A stretch of 64,000 nt of DNA from Leptospira ilyithenensis (GCF_004771005.1 NZ_RQHV01000050.1:124001-188000); one strand, 5' to 3'. Shown: positions 27,451-36,134, counted from the first letter of the stretch. A program made the numbers and translations. The notes: a model not told the origin generated them from the letters alone.

Positions 27451-27478
27451 AAGTTACATATAACGTAATATGTAACTT
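27451..27478. promoter_or_regulatory. Palindromic operator upstream of AKR-tetR
   Basis: AAGTTACATAT (27451-27461) is exactly inverted as ATATGTAACTT (27468-27478), with six bases between. It lies 20 bases before the AKR start, where it would overlap the promoter or leader. Size and symmetry fit a TetR-family operator, and the only nearby regulator is the tetR gene of this operon. Binding is inferred. Confidence 0.75.
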
Positions 27479-27591
27479 AATAAAGTCAATCCGTTTTTGG
27501 AAGAATTTTTAGGCGAAGGAAGAGGAGTCGGTTCCGAATGCGGGAAAAAAGAAAAATTCGTGCCTGCCCAGGGGACTAGCGGGAGAAAATT

Positions 27592-27609
27592 TGTAAGAGG
27601 TACCACAAA
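27592..27609. repeat. 18-bp repeat TGTAAGAGGTACCACAAA
   Basis: The same 18 bases occur at 61935-61952, also in an intergenic region. Here it lies 28 bases left of family A repeat copy 2. It may be the edge of a larger decayed element. Confidence 0.5.
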
Positions 27610-27636
27610 TCTTTCTACGCACAAATGGGTTTAGGG

Positions 27637-27785
27637 CAAAAAGGCGAACTTATTTGAATAAAATTTCAAGGGAACGGTATCATCGCTTTACAGGGAGAGG
27701 TGATGTGATAGAGAGGAGAGTCATTGGGTGGCGGGTGGTTAACCATCCTAGTCTCATTAGAGCGGGGATAGTATTCTAAAAACTC
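27637..27785. repeat. Imperfect interspersed repeat, family A, copy 2
   Basis: Matches 19514-19662 in several blocks (AAAAAGGCGAAC, CGCTTTAC, AGGTGATGTG, CATTGGGTGGCGGG, TGGTTAACC, GCGGGGATAGTAT and CTAAAAACTC). The central hairpin is degraded in this copy. The left 30 bases are also close to the reverse complement of family B copy 2 (33822-33846). Confidence 0.75.
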
Positions 27786-28128
27786 GAACCCTATCCAACC
27801 CCCGCCTACACCCCTCTTAGAAACTCTGCAGCAGGGCTCGCAGCGGAAATCAAACGGAAAACATTCCCCGCTCTTTTTCGCGGAACATCCTGTTCCGACG
27901 AAAAAACTCCGGCCATCCTTGGCCTCCGTTACCGCGAGAATTGCTTTCCGTATTTAAGAATGAATCACTTTACTTGTTTTCCGTTTGATTGGAGCAAAGA
28001 GCCCAGTCTCCCACCTAATGGATCAAAGGTGAATCTCCGATCAATCGACGGTAGCGAGGCCAGGACGGCCGAAGCTCGTGCGTCGTGGCAGGAATGTCAC
28101 GCGCACAGGAGCCGGAAGCATCGAACGT
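27786..28128. other. Gene-free stretch with several short hairpins
   Basis: No coding frame convinces me. Small perfect stems are visible: GGAACA-TCC-TGTTCC (27884-27898), GGCC-ATCCTT-GGCC (27912-27925) and GGCC-AGGAC-GGCC (28058-28070). The right part is GC-rich and runs up to the stop codon of the Loa22-like gene, so some of it may form that gene's 3' untranslated region. Confidence 0.5.
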
Positions 28129-28695
28129 TTATTTGGTAACAACTTGGAAAGTAACTCGGCGGTTGATTCCGTCTGTTTCGGAAAAACCGGAAATAGGAGC
28201 GGTAGAACCGGATGCTTTCGTAGTGATTCTTTCAGCAGGAATTCCTTGTTTTACAAGTGCATCTTTTACTGCATCGGCACGAATTTGAGAATAATATCCG
28301 TTACCTTTTTTAGCGCCTTCTGCTTCTTCCGGACCGGATGCGTCAGCATGTCCGATGATTTGCAAAAGATACTCTGCAGGAAGTTTGTTCAAAGCTTCTT
28401 TGATATAAGCAACATTGTCTTTTGCCCAAGTATTGAAGTCTTCTTTTTGAATGTCAGCTTGTTTGTAGCTAAATCCTCTTTTACGAACTCCATCCGGATA
28501 ACGGTAATCTTTCAGTGCCGTGTTGATTTCGTCCAAAGCTACCAAATTCAAGTCGCGTGAAGAGACAGTGTTTGAAGTATTGGATGAAGTGGATGTATCT
28601 GCTTGTGGTTCTTGCTTAGGTTCTGTAGAAGAACAATTAGAAATAGCGAGCGAAATACCAGCGATGAGGAGAAGATTAAAAATTCCTTTTTTCAT
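28129..28695 (-). CDS. loa22: OmpA-domain surface lipoprotein, Loa22-like
   Basis: Lipoprotein of 188 residues: signal peptide with a lipobox-like ISNC (Cys21), a Ser/Thr-rich linker, then an OmpA-like peptidoglycan-binding domain with LQIIGHADASGPEEAEGAKK, QIRADAVKDALVKQGI, RITTKASGSTAP and NRRVTFQV. The segment DYRYPDGVRKRGFSYKQAD is characteristic of Loa22, the OmpA-family lipoprotein first shown to be needed for virulence in Leptospira interrogans. Homologues also occur in saprophytic species, so it does not show pathogenicity. AAAGGTAGG precedes the ATG. It stands alone, divergent from the pseudouridine synthase gene. Confidence 0.92.
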   Translation of the reverse strand: MKKGIFNLLLIAGISLAISNCSSTEPKQEPQADTSTSSNTSNTVSSRDLNLVALDEINTALKDYRYPDGVRKRGFSYKQADIQKEDFNTWAKDNVAYIKEALNKLPAEYLLQIIGHADASGPEEAEGAKKGNGYYSQIRADAVKDALVKQGIPAERITTKASGSTAPISGFSETDGINRRVTFQVVTK

Positions 28696-28754
28696 CAGTT
28701 GACCTACCTTTCAGATTCCATAGTTTAGAACTTTTCATTAGATAACAACCGAAA

Positions 28755-29693
28755 ATGCAAATATTTGTTACCGTTTCCGAAGAATACAATCAATCCCGCC
28801 TGGATATTTTCCTAAAAGACAATGCAGGCGATGATTTGTCCCGATCTACGGTACAAAAATGGATCGATTCCGGATTTGTTAAGAATTCGGAAAACCTGGA
28901 GAAGCCTCTCAAAAACGGACATAAAGTCTCCACCGAAGAAAAATACGTAATCGAAATTCCTCCCAAACCTCCTTCCCGCTTGGAGCCTGTGCAAATGGAC
29001 ATTCCTGTTTTGTACGAGGAAGAAGAGTTTATGGTGATTCATAAAAAAGCGGGCATTCCTTGTCATAGCGGACCGGGTGACGACTCTCCTTCGCTCGTGA
29101 ACGGATTACTCTATCAATTTCAAAATTTGTCCAGTGTGGGCGGAGACAGAAGACCGGGGATTGTACATCGTTTGGACAAACCTACGGAAGGAGTGCTTGT
29201 CATTGCAAAATCGGACAGAGCGCACGCCGCACTTTCAAAAATGTTCCAAGAAAGAATGGTGAAAAAAAGTTATTATGCTTGGGTTTTGCAATCTCCTGTG
29301 GAAGGAGAAGGCAAAATCAATCTACCGATCGGGCGCCATCCCGTAGAAAGAATCAAGATGTGTGTCAGAGAGGACGGAAGAGCCGCAGTCACTCATTACA
29401 AAACGGAAAAAATCATTCAGACTCATACGGGGAGAAAGTATTCTTTTTTATCTTTGGATTTGGAAACAGGCAGGACCCACCAAATTCGTGTTCACTTACA
29501 AAAATCGGGTTGTCCCGTCGTAGGTGACAGTCTGTATTCCAGATCGGCAAAAGAATATGCTCAGTACGGATTGTTGTTATTTTCCAAACGGATTGAATTT
29601 CCTCACCCGTTTCAAACGGAAAAGACGGTGGCCGTGGAATTGGATTTTCCCGAAAGATTCAAAACTTTTGAAAGAAAATGTGTTAGTTATTAA
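28755..29693 (+). CDS. RluA-family rRNA/tRNA pseudouridine synthase
   Basis: Cytoplasmic RNA-modifying enzyme of 312 residues. An S4-like N-terminal domain (QSRLDIFLKDNAGDDLSRST, VQKWIDSGFVKN) is followed by the catalytic domain: VIHKKAGIPCHSG, the signature RPGIVHRLDKPTEGVLVIAK containing the catalytic Asp, and TGRTHQIRVHLQ with VVGDSLYS. This order fits RluD/RluC-like enzymes. The target uridine cannot be told. The next gene follows after about 27 bases. Confidence 0.93.
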   Translation: MQIFVTVSEEYNQSRLDIFLKDNAGDDLSRSTVQKWIDSGFVKNSENLEKPLKNGHKVSTEEKYVIEIPPKPPSRLEPVQMDIPVLYEEEEFMVIHKKAGIPCHSGPGDDSPSLVNGLLYQFQNLSSVGGDRRPGIVHRLDKPTEGVLVIAKSDRAHAALSKMFQERMVKKSYYAWVLQSPVEGEGKINLPIGRHPVERIKMCVREDGRAAVTHYKTEKIIQTHTGRKYSFLSLDLETGRTHQIRVHLQKSGCPVVGDSLYSRSAKEYAQYGLLLFSKRIEFPHPFQTEKTVAVELDFPERFKTFERKCVSY

Positions 29694-29720
29694 ATCATAA
29701 TCAAACTCTAGTTGTGGTTT

Positions 29721-31202
29721 ATGTTCTTTGTGCTAAGAATCCTACTTGTATCTTTCTTCTTTTGGATTCTGTTTCCCGCTTGGGAAAGGATTTATTTTTA
29801 TCATTTCGGGGAAGTAGCAAATAGCGATGCATTTTACCCCTTTTTGTTTGCAGGTGATTTTTGGGTTTCTCCATCCTATGTAACAGGATGGTCCCTCCCC
29901 CCTTCCCATTGTTTTTTTCCTGACGTTTTGTTTTTTATCTTAAGCTATCCTCTCTCGGGGGAAGTTTTCCAGCTATATTCCTTTTATGCGGGATTTTGTT
30001 TTATTTTTGTTTATTATTTTTTTCGGCAAATGGAAATTCCAAATTATGCGAGTTTGGCGGGAACTGTTTTCCTTCTGAAATTAGGAGAAATTTCACCGGA
30101 TTCCTGGGGGCAATTTTATCTACCTGGATTTCACTCCGCTGAAATTTTTATGGTAATGTGTTTTTTTATTTTATTCAAAAAGAAAGATAAGACACGGGTT
30201 TCTTTTGTTTTTCTTTTTACCATGCTTACTACTGTTAGTTTATTTTCCGAGCCATGGTTTGTCGTTCATTCGGCTCTTCCTCTATTGATTTTATTTTTAA
30301 CGGACAAAGGAATCCGCAAATATAAAATCATCATTTATATCATTGTTTCCGTAATTCTATACCAGATCTTTTTATTTTACTTGGTTCGTCTCGGGTTTCA
30401 GTCCTACAATCCGAATGAATTTCCAATTAAAAAATTACTGCTGGAAACCTTGGCTTCATTCAAAACAAATCCTGTTTCACATTTATCTTCCGTCTTTATC
30501 AAAAATTCGAAACTTCCCGTTTCAAAATTTTTATTTCCAACTTATTGGATCTTCGTTTTATTCTTTATACTGTCCTGGAAAAAATTTCAAAAACGAGTCA
30601 ATGACAAAGAAACCTATCATTCTACGATTCCTTATATATATTTGATTCTATCCCCTTTTTGCGGATTATTGTTTTTATCCTTAACTGGAATAGAATTTAA
30701 TGCCCGTTATCTGTTCATTTTACCGATTTCCTGTTTCGGTCTGTTTTATTATTTTCTGAAAAAAAGAAAGATTTTACTGAGAGTTTTCGTATCTACTTTC
30801 CTTGCATTTAGTTTCATAGGTTCGAACCGTTTCATCCCCGATCCAAAATTACAAGAACAGATTCTGTCCGATAAAACCAAACAAAACCATCGAATCGAAT
30901 GCACTGTGCAAACCTGGACAAAATGGGGAAAGCCCGTCGGAGCTTCCAGTTATTGGCCCGTGAAATATCTGAAAGCAATGAGCAAAGAACCAATCCATTT
31001 GATTCCACTAACCGAGTCCGGAAAGTATTATCCTTGGGTCCACAACCGAAATTGGGATACGGGGATTACAAAATTAGATGATATCGACTCTTTTGGTTGG
31101 GCAATTGTAGAAGGTGAAAAGAAGGAAATTTGGAATCGAAAAGGAGTGGAATTTGTGTCTTGCGAAAACTGGCAGCTTATCCACTTCGGTTTATCTCAAT
31201 AA
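29721..31202 (+). CDS. Polytopic membrane protein of unknown function
   Basis: About 493 residues with ten or more hydrophobic segments and a soluble C-terminal tail of roughly 120 residues. Early charged/aromatic loop GEVANSDAFYPFLFAG is reminiscent of GT-C glycosyltransferases, where an acidic residue sits in the first loop, but no firm signature is seen. An in-frame TTG nine bases upstream is an alternative start. A hairpin terminator follows at 31208-31233. Very rich in Phe and Leu, with AT-rich codons. Confidence 0.7.
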   Translation: MFFVLRILLVSFFFWILFPAWERIYFYHFGEVANSDAFYPFLFAGDFWVSPSYVTGWSLPPSHCFFPDVLFFILSYPLSGEVFQLYSFYAGFCFIFVYYFFRQMEIPNYASLAGTVFLLKLGEISPDSWGQFYLPGFHSAEIFMVMCFFILFKKKDKTRVSFVFLFTMLTTVSLFSEPWFVVHSALPLLILFLTDKGIRKYKIIIYIIVSVILYQIFLFYLVRLGFQSYNPNEFPIKKLLLETLASFKTNPVSHLSSVFIKNSKLPVSKFLFPTYWIFVLFFILSWKKFQKRVNDKETYHSTIPYIYLILSPFCGLLFLSLTGIEFNARYLFILPISCFGLFYYFLKKRKILLRVFVSTFLAFSFIGSNRFIPDPKLQEQILSDKTKQNHRIECTVQTWTKWGKPVGASSYWPVKYLKAMSKEPIHLIPLTESGKYYPWVHNRNWDTGITKLDDIDSFGWAIVEGEKKEIWNRKGVEFVSCENWQLIHFGLSQ

Positions 31203-31207
31203 ATTTT

Positions 31208-31233
31208 GATTGGATTTTTAGAAAATCCCAATT
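31208..31233 (+). terminator. Probable terminator between membrane gene and TerC-like gene
   Basis: TTGGATTTT (31210-31218) can pair with AAAATCCCAA (31222-31231), one bulged base, closed by a short loop; ATTAATTTTG follows. Only moderately strong. Confidence 0.45.
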
Positions 31234-31254
31234 AATTTTGCGATATAGGAACTC

Positions 31255-31998
31255 ATGATAGAAACATTAACTGACCCTTCCCTTTGGGCGGCACTATTCA
31301 CCCTAACAGCGCTCGAAATCGTTCTAGGAATCGACAATATTATTTTTATTTCGATTCTATCTTCCCGTTTGCCAAAACAAAAACAAAAGAAAGCCAGGCA
31401 AATCGGGCTTCTCCTAGCAATGGTTACACGAATTTTGCTATTATTTTCCCTTTCCTTAATTATGAAATTAACTTCTCCCTTATTTACCATCTTCACTCAT
31501 GAAATCAGCGGAAGAGATTTGATTTTGATTGTAGGCGGACTTTTTCTAATGGCAAAATCAGTTACAGAGATTCACCACAAACTGGAAGGTGACCCGGAGT
31601 CCATGGAAGGAAATTCCAAAAAAACCACTTTCACAAAAGTAATCGTTCAGATTATGATTTTGGACATTGTATTTTCCTTGGATTCGGTGATCACTGCCGT
31701 AGGGATGACGAACCAATTGGGGGTGATGATTGCTGCGGTGGTTTTATCCGTTGGGTTTATGTTGATGTCCAGCGGTAGTATTTCCGATTTTGTGGATAGC
31801 CATCCTACTATCAAAATTCTTGCTTTGAGTTTTTTGATATTAATCGGTTTAGCATTGTTTGGTGAAGGTTGGGAATTGCACATTCCGAAAGGATACATTT
31901 ATTTCGCAATGGCCTTCTCCGTGATTGTAGAACTTCTGAATATGAAACTTCGTAAGCCTGATGAAAAGCCGGTGGTCTTAAAAGGTAAATTCGATTGA
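31255..31998 (+). CDS. TerC-family integral membrane protein (YkoY/YgdQ type)
   Basis: 247 residues, seven TM segments. The family signatures are ALEIVLGIDNIIFISILSSR in TM1 (with the metal-site Asp/Asn pair) and MILDIVFSLDSVITAVGM in the second half. TerC relatives have been linked to Mn2+ export and co-translocational metalation of exported proteins; which role applies here is inference. Its TGA overlaps the TTG start of the next gene. Confidence 0.9.
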   Translation: MIETLTDPSLWAALFTLTALEIVLGIDNIIFISILSSRLPKQKQKKARQIGLLLAMVTRILLLFSLSLIMKLTSPLFTIFTHEISGRDLILIVGGLFLMAKSVTEIHHKLEGDPESMEGNSKKTTFTKVIVQIMILDIVFSLDSVITAVGMTNQLGVMIAAVVLSVGFMLMSSGSISDFVDSHPTIKILALSFLILIGLALFGEGWELHIPKGYIYFAMAFSVIVELLNMKLRKPDEKPVVLKGKFD

Positions 31999-32567
31999 AA
32001 CGATCCAAGTTTTTAAAAAATCTTGCCGGCACTACTTCCATTCTGCTACTGCCGACTTACATGCGTTCGGAGTCCATAGTTGTGACCGATACTGATTTTA
32101 TAACAAAAGTAAATTCGTTGAAATCATTGAAGGAAACAAAGGATTTTTTAGCCACCCTGATTCCCCGAGAATCCTTACTGTTTATTTCAGGAGAATGGTC
32201 GTTAGGAAAGGTATTTTCCCATTGTGCCCAAAGTATAGAATATTCGATGAATGGTTTTCCCGAAATGAAATCTGCAGTGTTTCAGGGAACCGTGGGAAAA
32301 TTAGCTTTTTCCATTTTTTCTCTGCGGGAAAAAATGAGCCATGGATTGGAAGATCCTATCCCCGGTGCCGCAGATTTGGAAAATGCGATTGAATACAAGC
32401 TAGGGCTGAGCCGGTTGCTACAAAGTATCGATCTATTTCAAAAACAAGAATCTTCTCAATTGAAACCTCATTTTGCCTATGGAGAATTGGACAAGGAAGA
32501 ATTTGATCTGGCACATACGCTTCATATCAAAAATCATTTTGAAAGAATAGCTAAGAAGATCAGTTAA
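31995..32567 (+). CDS. DinB-like / DUF1569 protein
   Basis: About 190 residues. The N-terminus (KRSKFLKNLAGTTSILLLP) looks like a short export or anchor sequence of Tat type (KRSKF); after it the domain shows WSLGKVFSHCAQSIEYSMNGFP and HTLHIKNHFERI, the His-rich pattern of four-helix DinB/DUF1569 proteins. The start is a TTG inside TTGA, overlapping the stop of the TerC-like gene by four bases, so translation is coupled. The metal-dependent activity of such proteins is mostly uncharacterised. Confidence 0.75.
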   Translation: MKRSKFLKNLAGTTSILLLPTYMRSESIVVTDTDFITKVNSLKSLKETKDFLATLIPRESLLFISGEWSLGKVFSHCAQSIEYSMNGFPEMKSAVFQGTVGKLAFSIFSLREKMSHGLEDPIPGAADLENAIEYKLGLSRLLQSIDLFQKQESSQLKPHFAYGELDKEEFDLAHTLHIKNHFERIAKKIS

Positions 32568-32633
32568 GACCGATGGGATCAATCTAAAGGATAATCTGCA
32601 GCAGACAAATCGGCAGAGGAGCCTCCTTAACTT

Positions 32634-33533
32634 TTATAGTTTTAATTCCCACCTTTCTTCCACTAAGCCTGGCTTCCATACATCGTTCGGCTTCGAATCC
32701 GTAAGAATAAAGTTAAAACGATTATATAGATTGCGTGCCGCCGCTAAATGATGAAGAGTCCACAAAGACAAATCTGAAAAGTGCTGTCGGCTGTATTCAA
32801 TGGCAACAGTGAGTAATTTTTTACCAACACCTAAATTACGATAAGCTGGCTCGGAATAAAACCAACGCAATTGCGCGGATTTATTTTCCGAATGTATTAT
32901 ACCAATGGCTCCTATAATCCGATCATTACTTTCAGCAATCCAAACCTTATCCAAAGCAGATCGGTTTTTCAAATAATCGGAAATCCCGTTAATTACATAA
33001 TGTTCGAACACATCGTTAAATTCATATTCAGCTTGGTACAATAATGCATGCCTGTGAATGATATATCCCAAATCACCTGCCTTGCTTTCCCGTATGGAAA
33101 AGGGTGCTTTGTTACCGGCTAAGATGTGTTTTATCATATCCATTGCCGAAACCAACTCACCAATCTCAAAAGCTGACGCCTGTTTGATTAGATTTGCAAT
33201 CTGTTCATTCGATGCCTTGTTTAATACTGTAAGCTCCTGTTTTCCCTTTTTGCTCAAACTCAGATTTAAAATTCGAGTGTCTTCTTTGCTTTTTTTGCGA
33301 ACAACTACCCCGTTTCGCTCCAACTGCTTTAAGGTCCTACTCAGATATCCTTTATCAAAACCGAAAAGTTGGACCAAATCGCTTGCAGTGCATAAATTCG
33401 TATTGCCGATTTCGTACAATATCCTTGCTTCCGTTAAAGAATATTTGCTATCAAGAAAGTGAGTGTTCAAAAGTCCCAGAGCATTTGTATAATACCTGTT
33501 GAATTCCCGAATCCTACCGACTGATGTTTGCAT
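32634..33533 (-). CDS. MarR-family regulator fused to GNAT acetyltransferase
   Basis: Two-domain protein, 299 residues. Residues 1-140 form a winged helix of MarR type (TEARILYEIGNTNLCTASDL, DKGYLSRTLKQLERNGVV). Residues about 150-299 are a GNAT N-acetyltransferase (RWFYSEPAYRNLGVGKKLL for acetyl-CoA binding, then LWTLHHLAAARNLYNRFNF). The fusion is a known arrangement in bacteria. The ATG at 33533 is chosen since GAGGGGGG precedes it at about nine bases. Substrate unknown. It is convergent with the DUF1569 gene. Confidence 0.9.
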   Translation of the reverse strand: MQTSVGRIREFNRYYTNALGLLNTHFLDSKYSLTEARILYEIGNTNLCTASDLVQLFGFDKGYLSRTLKQLERNGVVVRKKSKEDTRILNLSLSKKGKQELTVLNKASNEQIANLIKQASAFEIGELVSAMDMIKHILAGNKAPFSIRESKAGDLGYIIHRHALLYQAEYEFNDVFEHYVINGISDYLKNRSALDKVWIAESNDRIIGAIGIIHSENKSAQLRWFYSEPAYRNLGVGKKLLTVAIEYSRQHFSDLSLWTLHHLAAARNLYNRFNFILTDSKPNDVWKPGLVEERWELKL

Positions 33534-33737
33534 GAAAGATACACCCCCCTCTGTCAAAAAGAGGATTTCAAAAAGGTTGTCAAAAGCAACTAAAAATTAA
33601 AACGACTTGGCCCGCTTGGGAAAGAATGTGCTGAGGGGACATAATTAAGTCGCGGGTGTAAAAATCCCCCGCGCCTTGAGATCAGCTTCGCTGATGATTC
33701 TTCGAATACTTCTTTGCCTCTATTGGCACAGGAGAAG

Positions 33738-33850
33738 GGGTTGGGGGTGAGGATCGTGGGCTGCAAGCATCCGCCTAACATAGAAAAAGTATCGCGCCTA
33801 CCTCATTTGCCAAATTCTGAAATTTTTTACAAATAAGTTCGCCTTTTTAC
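33738..33850. repeat. Imperfect interspersed repeat, family B, copy 2
   Basis: Resembles 25012-25126: GGTTGGGGG, ATCGTGGGC plus TGCAA, CGCCTAACA, an A-rich run with ATCG, and AAGTTCGCCTTTTT at the right end. The left flank (33650-33737) holds two more stems, GCGGG/CCCGC around 33652-33678 and ATCAGC-TTC-GCTGAT at 33682-33696. The whole 33558-33855 gap contains no gene. Confidence 0.65.
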
Positions 33851-33855
33851 GCTGA

Positions 33856-34572
33856 TCATCCTTTCCGATTTTTTGCGCTATCTTCTTCTTTCAATGTTTT
33901 CAATTCGATCAGCAATCTTTCCAAATCGCCTGGCCCTTTGGCTCTATACATTCCTCTTAGATAATTGTTTTTATCGAGCAAGTAGACATTTTCCGTATGA
34001 ACAAAATCATTGAGATCGCTTTGTCCTTTGATGACCTTTACATCGGCGCCGAATTGTTTCCTTGCCATATCGTAAATCGTATCCTTAGAGCCAGTTAGAA
34101 ACGTCCAATTGTTTCGCGTTATTTTATACAAACCGCGAAACTTTTTCAATTCATCTACAGTGTCAATTTCCGGATTCACTGAAATCGAAATGACTTGAAC
34201 ATCTGTTTGGTTGTCAATCTTAGGTAAAAAATTCAATATATTCCGGGTAATCAAAGGACAAATACCGTTGCACTTTGCATAAAAAAAAGTAACAAGAGTG
34301 TATTTGTCTTTCAAATGATAAAGATTAAATTCTTTATTTTCATGAGTGCGAAGGGTAAAGTCGGGAATTTTTTTAAGATCTTGAGGTAGGTTTTTTCCGT
34401 CCTCCTGCCAATAAGGATCCATCACATCCCCCTTAAAGTAAGGCAATACCCCTTCTTCGGGCACGGATGCAAACGTAAGCTCAGGATAAAAATTCGATTT
34501 TTGTTCGTCACAAGATAGAAGAAGAAATACTATGAGTAGTATCGATGTTGAATAAAATAATTTTCCGATCAA
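33856..34572 (-). CDS. SCO1/SenC-family lipoprotein (copper chaperone-like)
   Basis: Exported thioredoxin-fold protein, 238 residues. Signal peptide ending LLLSC (lipidated Cys21), then TLVTFFYAKCNGICPLITRN with the copper-binding CxxxC and a conserved His in DFVHTENVYLLD, so all three Cu ligands of SCO proteins are present. SCO proteins deliver copper to cytochrome c oxidase CuA or act as thiol reductases. No oxidase genes are in the window. Last gene of a three-gene operon with a four-base overlap (ATGA) to the MORN-like gene. Confidence 0.9.
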   Translation of the reverse strand: MIGKLFYSTSILLIVFLLLSCDEQKSNFYPELTFASVPEEGVLPYFKGDVMDPYWQEDGKNLPQDLKKIPDFTLRTHENKEFNLYHLKDKYTLVTFFYAKCNGICPLITRNILNFLPKIDNQTDVQVISISVNPEIDTVDELKKFRGLYKITRNNWTFLTGSKDTIYDMARKQFGADVKVIKGQSDLNDFVHTENVYLLDKNNYLRGMYRAKGPGDLERLLIELKTLKEEDSAKNRKG

Positions 34573-35162
34573 TTTACATTCCTCCTATCCTGTTTTTTTA
34601 TTGGTTCGCAGATTTTACTTCCCGGCATTCCCACTGAACTACCGTTATCCGTAAATACTATATTCATATAAATTTGCCCGTTTCGGTTCCACTTTTTTGA
34701 GACAATCAATCTGCCGTTACTGTCAAACTTTTCGTAGAGAGACGGTTTATCATTATCGTACCATTCCCAACGATCATTGATATATGTTCCTTCGTTGAAC
34801 TCCGCATACTGCTTGTTACTTCCATTGGGAAACCACGATCTGTGAATTCCGTGTTTCTGTCCCTCTTTGAAATATCTTTGCTCCAGTATTTGACCGCTTT
34901 GGTTTCTCGCGGTGTATTCTCCGTCTTCCAATCCGGTTTTGTAGTGAGTGAATTGGACTTCAGCAAGAGCGGGAATTTCCTGTTTGATGGTTCCATCGAA
35001 TGGCTCTGCTTTATAAAAAATCCTGCCCTGAAAAAGAGCGATGTCGGGATCGGTGGATTCAATGGTTCTACCTCCCTGACAGTGTATCAAAGATACAACT
35101 ATCAGGAAGTTTAATAAGGTTATTAAGAAAGATCTAATTGGATACTGATCCTTTGTTGCCAT
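34569..35162 (-). CDS. Lipoprotein with MORN-like repeats
   Basis: 197 residues. The signal region FLITLLNFLIVVSLIHC gives a probable lipoprotein. The rest follows the toxin_YwqK/MORN-variant pattern of short beta units: EDGEYTARNQSGQILEQRYF, GIHRSWFPNGSNKQYAEF, WEWYDNDKPSLYEKFDSNGR. Such repeats are scaffolds on the cell surface or periplasm. It overlaps the upstream YHYH gene by 29 bases and the SCO1 gene by four, so the three are certainly one operon. Confidence 0.78.
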   Translation of the reverse strand: MATKDQYPIRSFLITLLNFLIVVSLIHCQGGRTIESTDPDIALFQGRIFYKAEPFDGTIKQEIPALAEVQFTHYKTGLEDGEYTARNQSGQILEQRYFKEGQKHGIHRSWFPNGSNKQYAEFNEGTYINDRWEWYDNDKPSLYEKFDSNGRLIVSKKWNRNGQIYMNIVFTDNGSSVGMPGSKICEPIKKQDRRNVN

Positions 35163-36024
35163 AAAAGAAAGAACCCATCAATGTATCAATTGTCGCAGTA
35201 CTATCATATGCTAAATGGTAGTGATAGGTTGCTGTAGTAAAGTGATTTGTTTTCGTAGTATGACCGTGCAAGGAATCTAAATCACTCGGAGTAAAGTCGT
35301 CCGTAGTCACTGTAGTGGCATTATCACATTTTTTACCATAGACCGCATAACCGTCCAAAATGAGCCCGACTAAATTCGCATCATTATTGGTAATTTTAGA
35401 AGCACCCGCGTGATGATGATAAATGCCCGTGTTTTGAGGATGACCGCCGTAGTTGTCAAAAGTTAGTGCTTCGACTGTCAAAAGGTCAGGTGGTGCCGCT
35501 GCATTATTGAAAATGGCAAGTCCATTCACAGTAATACCGATGGAAACCAAACCGCCTTGTGTACTAACTGTACCCGTTCCTTTTGTAGGAGTAGATGGGA
35601 TCGTATATACAATTTTTTGTGAAGCTGTCGTGTTCGGGTTTGCGCCTGTAGTCGTTCTGGCTTCGTACAATGGAGAAGATGTGCCGTAATAGGAACTCTT
35701 TGTATTAGGAACGTTTTGAGATTTAAGAATATAATTTGTACCGGAAACATAACCGGTAGCACATTTGAAATTGTCTTTGATCCAGGAAGGAAGCGCAGTA
35801 TCCATACAAGTAGTAACACCAGTTACACATCCTGAAGAAGCATCCAATGTAGCTGTACTATTGGATACGGTAGTACCGGTTGTTGCAGTTGTGCCGTTGC
35901 AAGTGCCCGAGCTACTCGACAAATAAGCAAGCGCAAGAAGTGAAGAACTATCTTCACTCTCCTTTTTTTTGCAGGTTCCAAAAACCAGACCTGCAAGTAA
36001 CATAATGATGATCGTTCGATTCAT
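35134..36024 (-). CDS. YHYH-domain lipoprotein
   Basis: 296 residues with a lipoprotein signal (LLAGLVFGTC, Cys18), a Ser/Thr/Gly-rich spacer and a YHYH domain. Histidine-rich motifs are IYHHHAGASK, LHGHTTKTNH and the eponymous TYHYHLAYD; four Cys in the first third (CNGTT, CVTGVTTC) could form disulphides. AAGGAG precedes the ATG by seven bases. First gene of the operon with the MORN-like and SCO1 genes; the His clusters and the SCO1 partner suggest metal (perhaps copper) handling, which is inference. Confidence 0.85.
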   Translation of the reverse strand: MNRTIIIMLLAGLVFGTCKKKESEDSSSLLALAYLSSSSGTCNGTTATTGTTVSNSTATLDASSGCVTGVTTCMDTALPSWIKDNFKCATGYVSGTNYILKSQNVPNTKSSYYGTSSPLYEARTTTGANPNTTASQKIVYTIPSTPTKGTGTVSTQGGLVSIGITVNGLAIFNNAAAPPDLLTVEALTFDNYGGHPQNTGIYHHHAGASKITNNDANLVGLILDGYAVYGKKCDNATTVTTDDFTPSDLDSLHGHTTKTNHFTTATYHYHLAYDSTATIDTLMGSFFYGNKGSVSN

Positions 36025-36134
36025 ATTTTTCTCCTTTTCCGTATCCTATCATAGGACGATCGGAAATCGTTTCTTCCTAAATAATTTATTTCATAATAGC
36101 ACGATTCGGGCTTTTTATCGCCCGAACCAATCGG

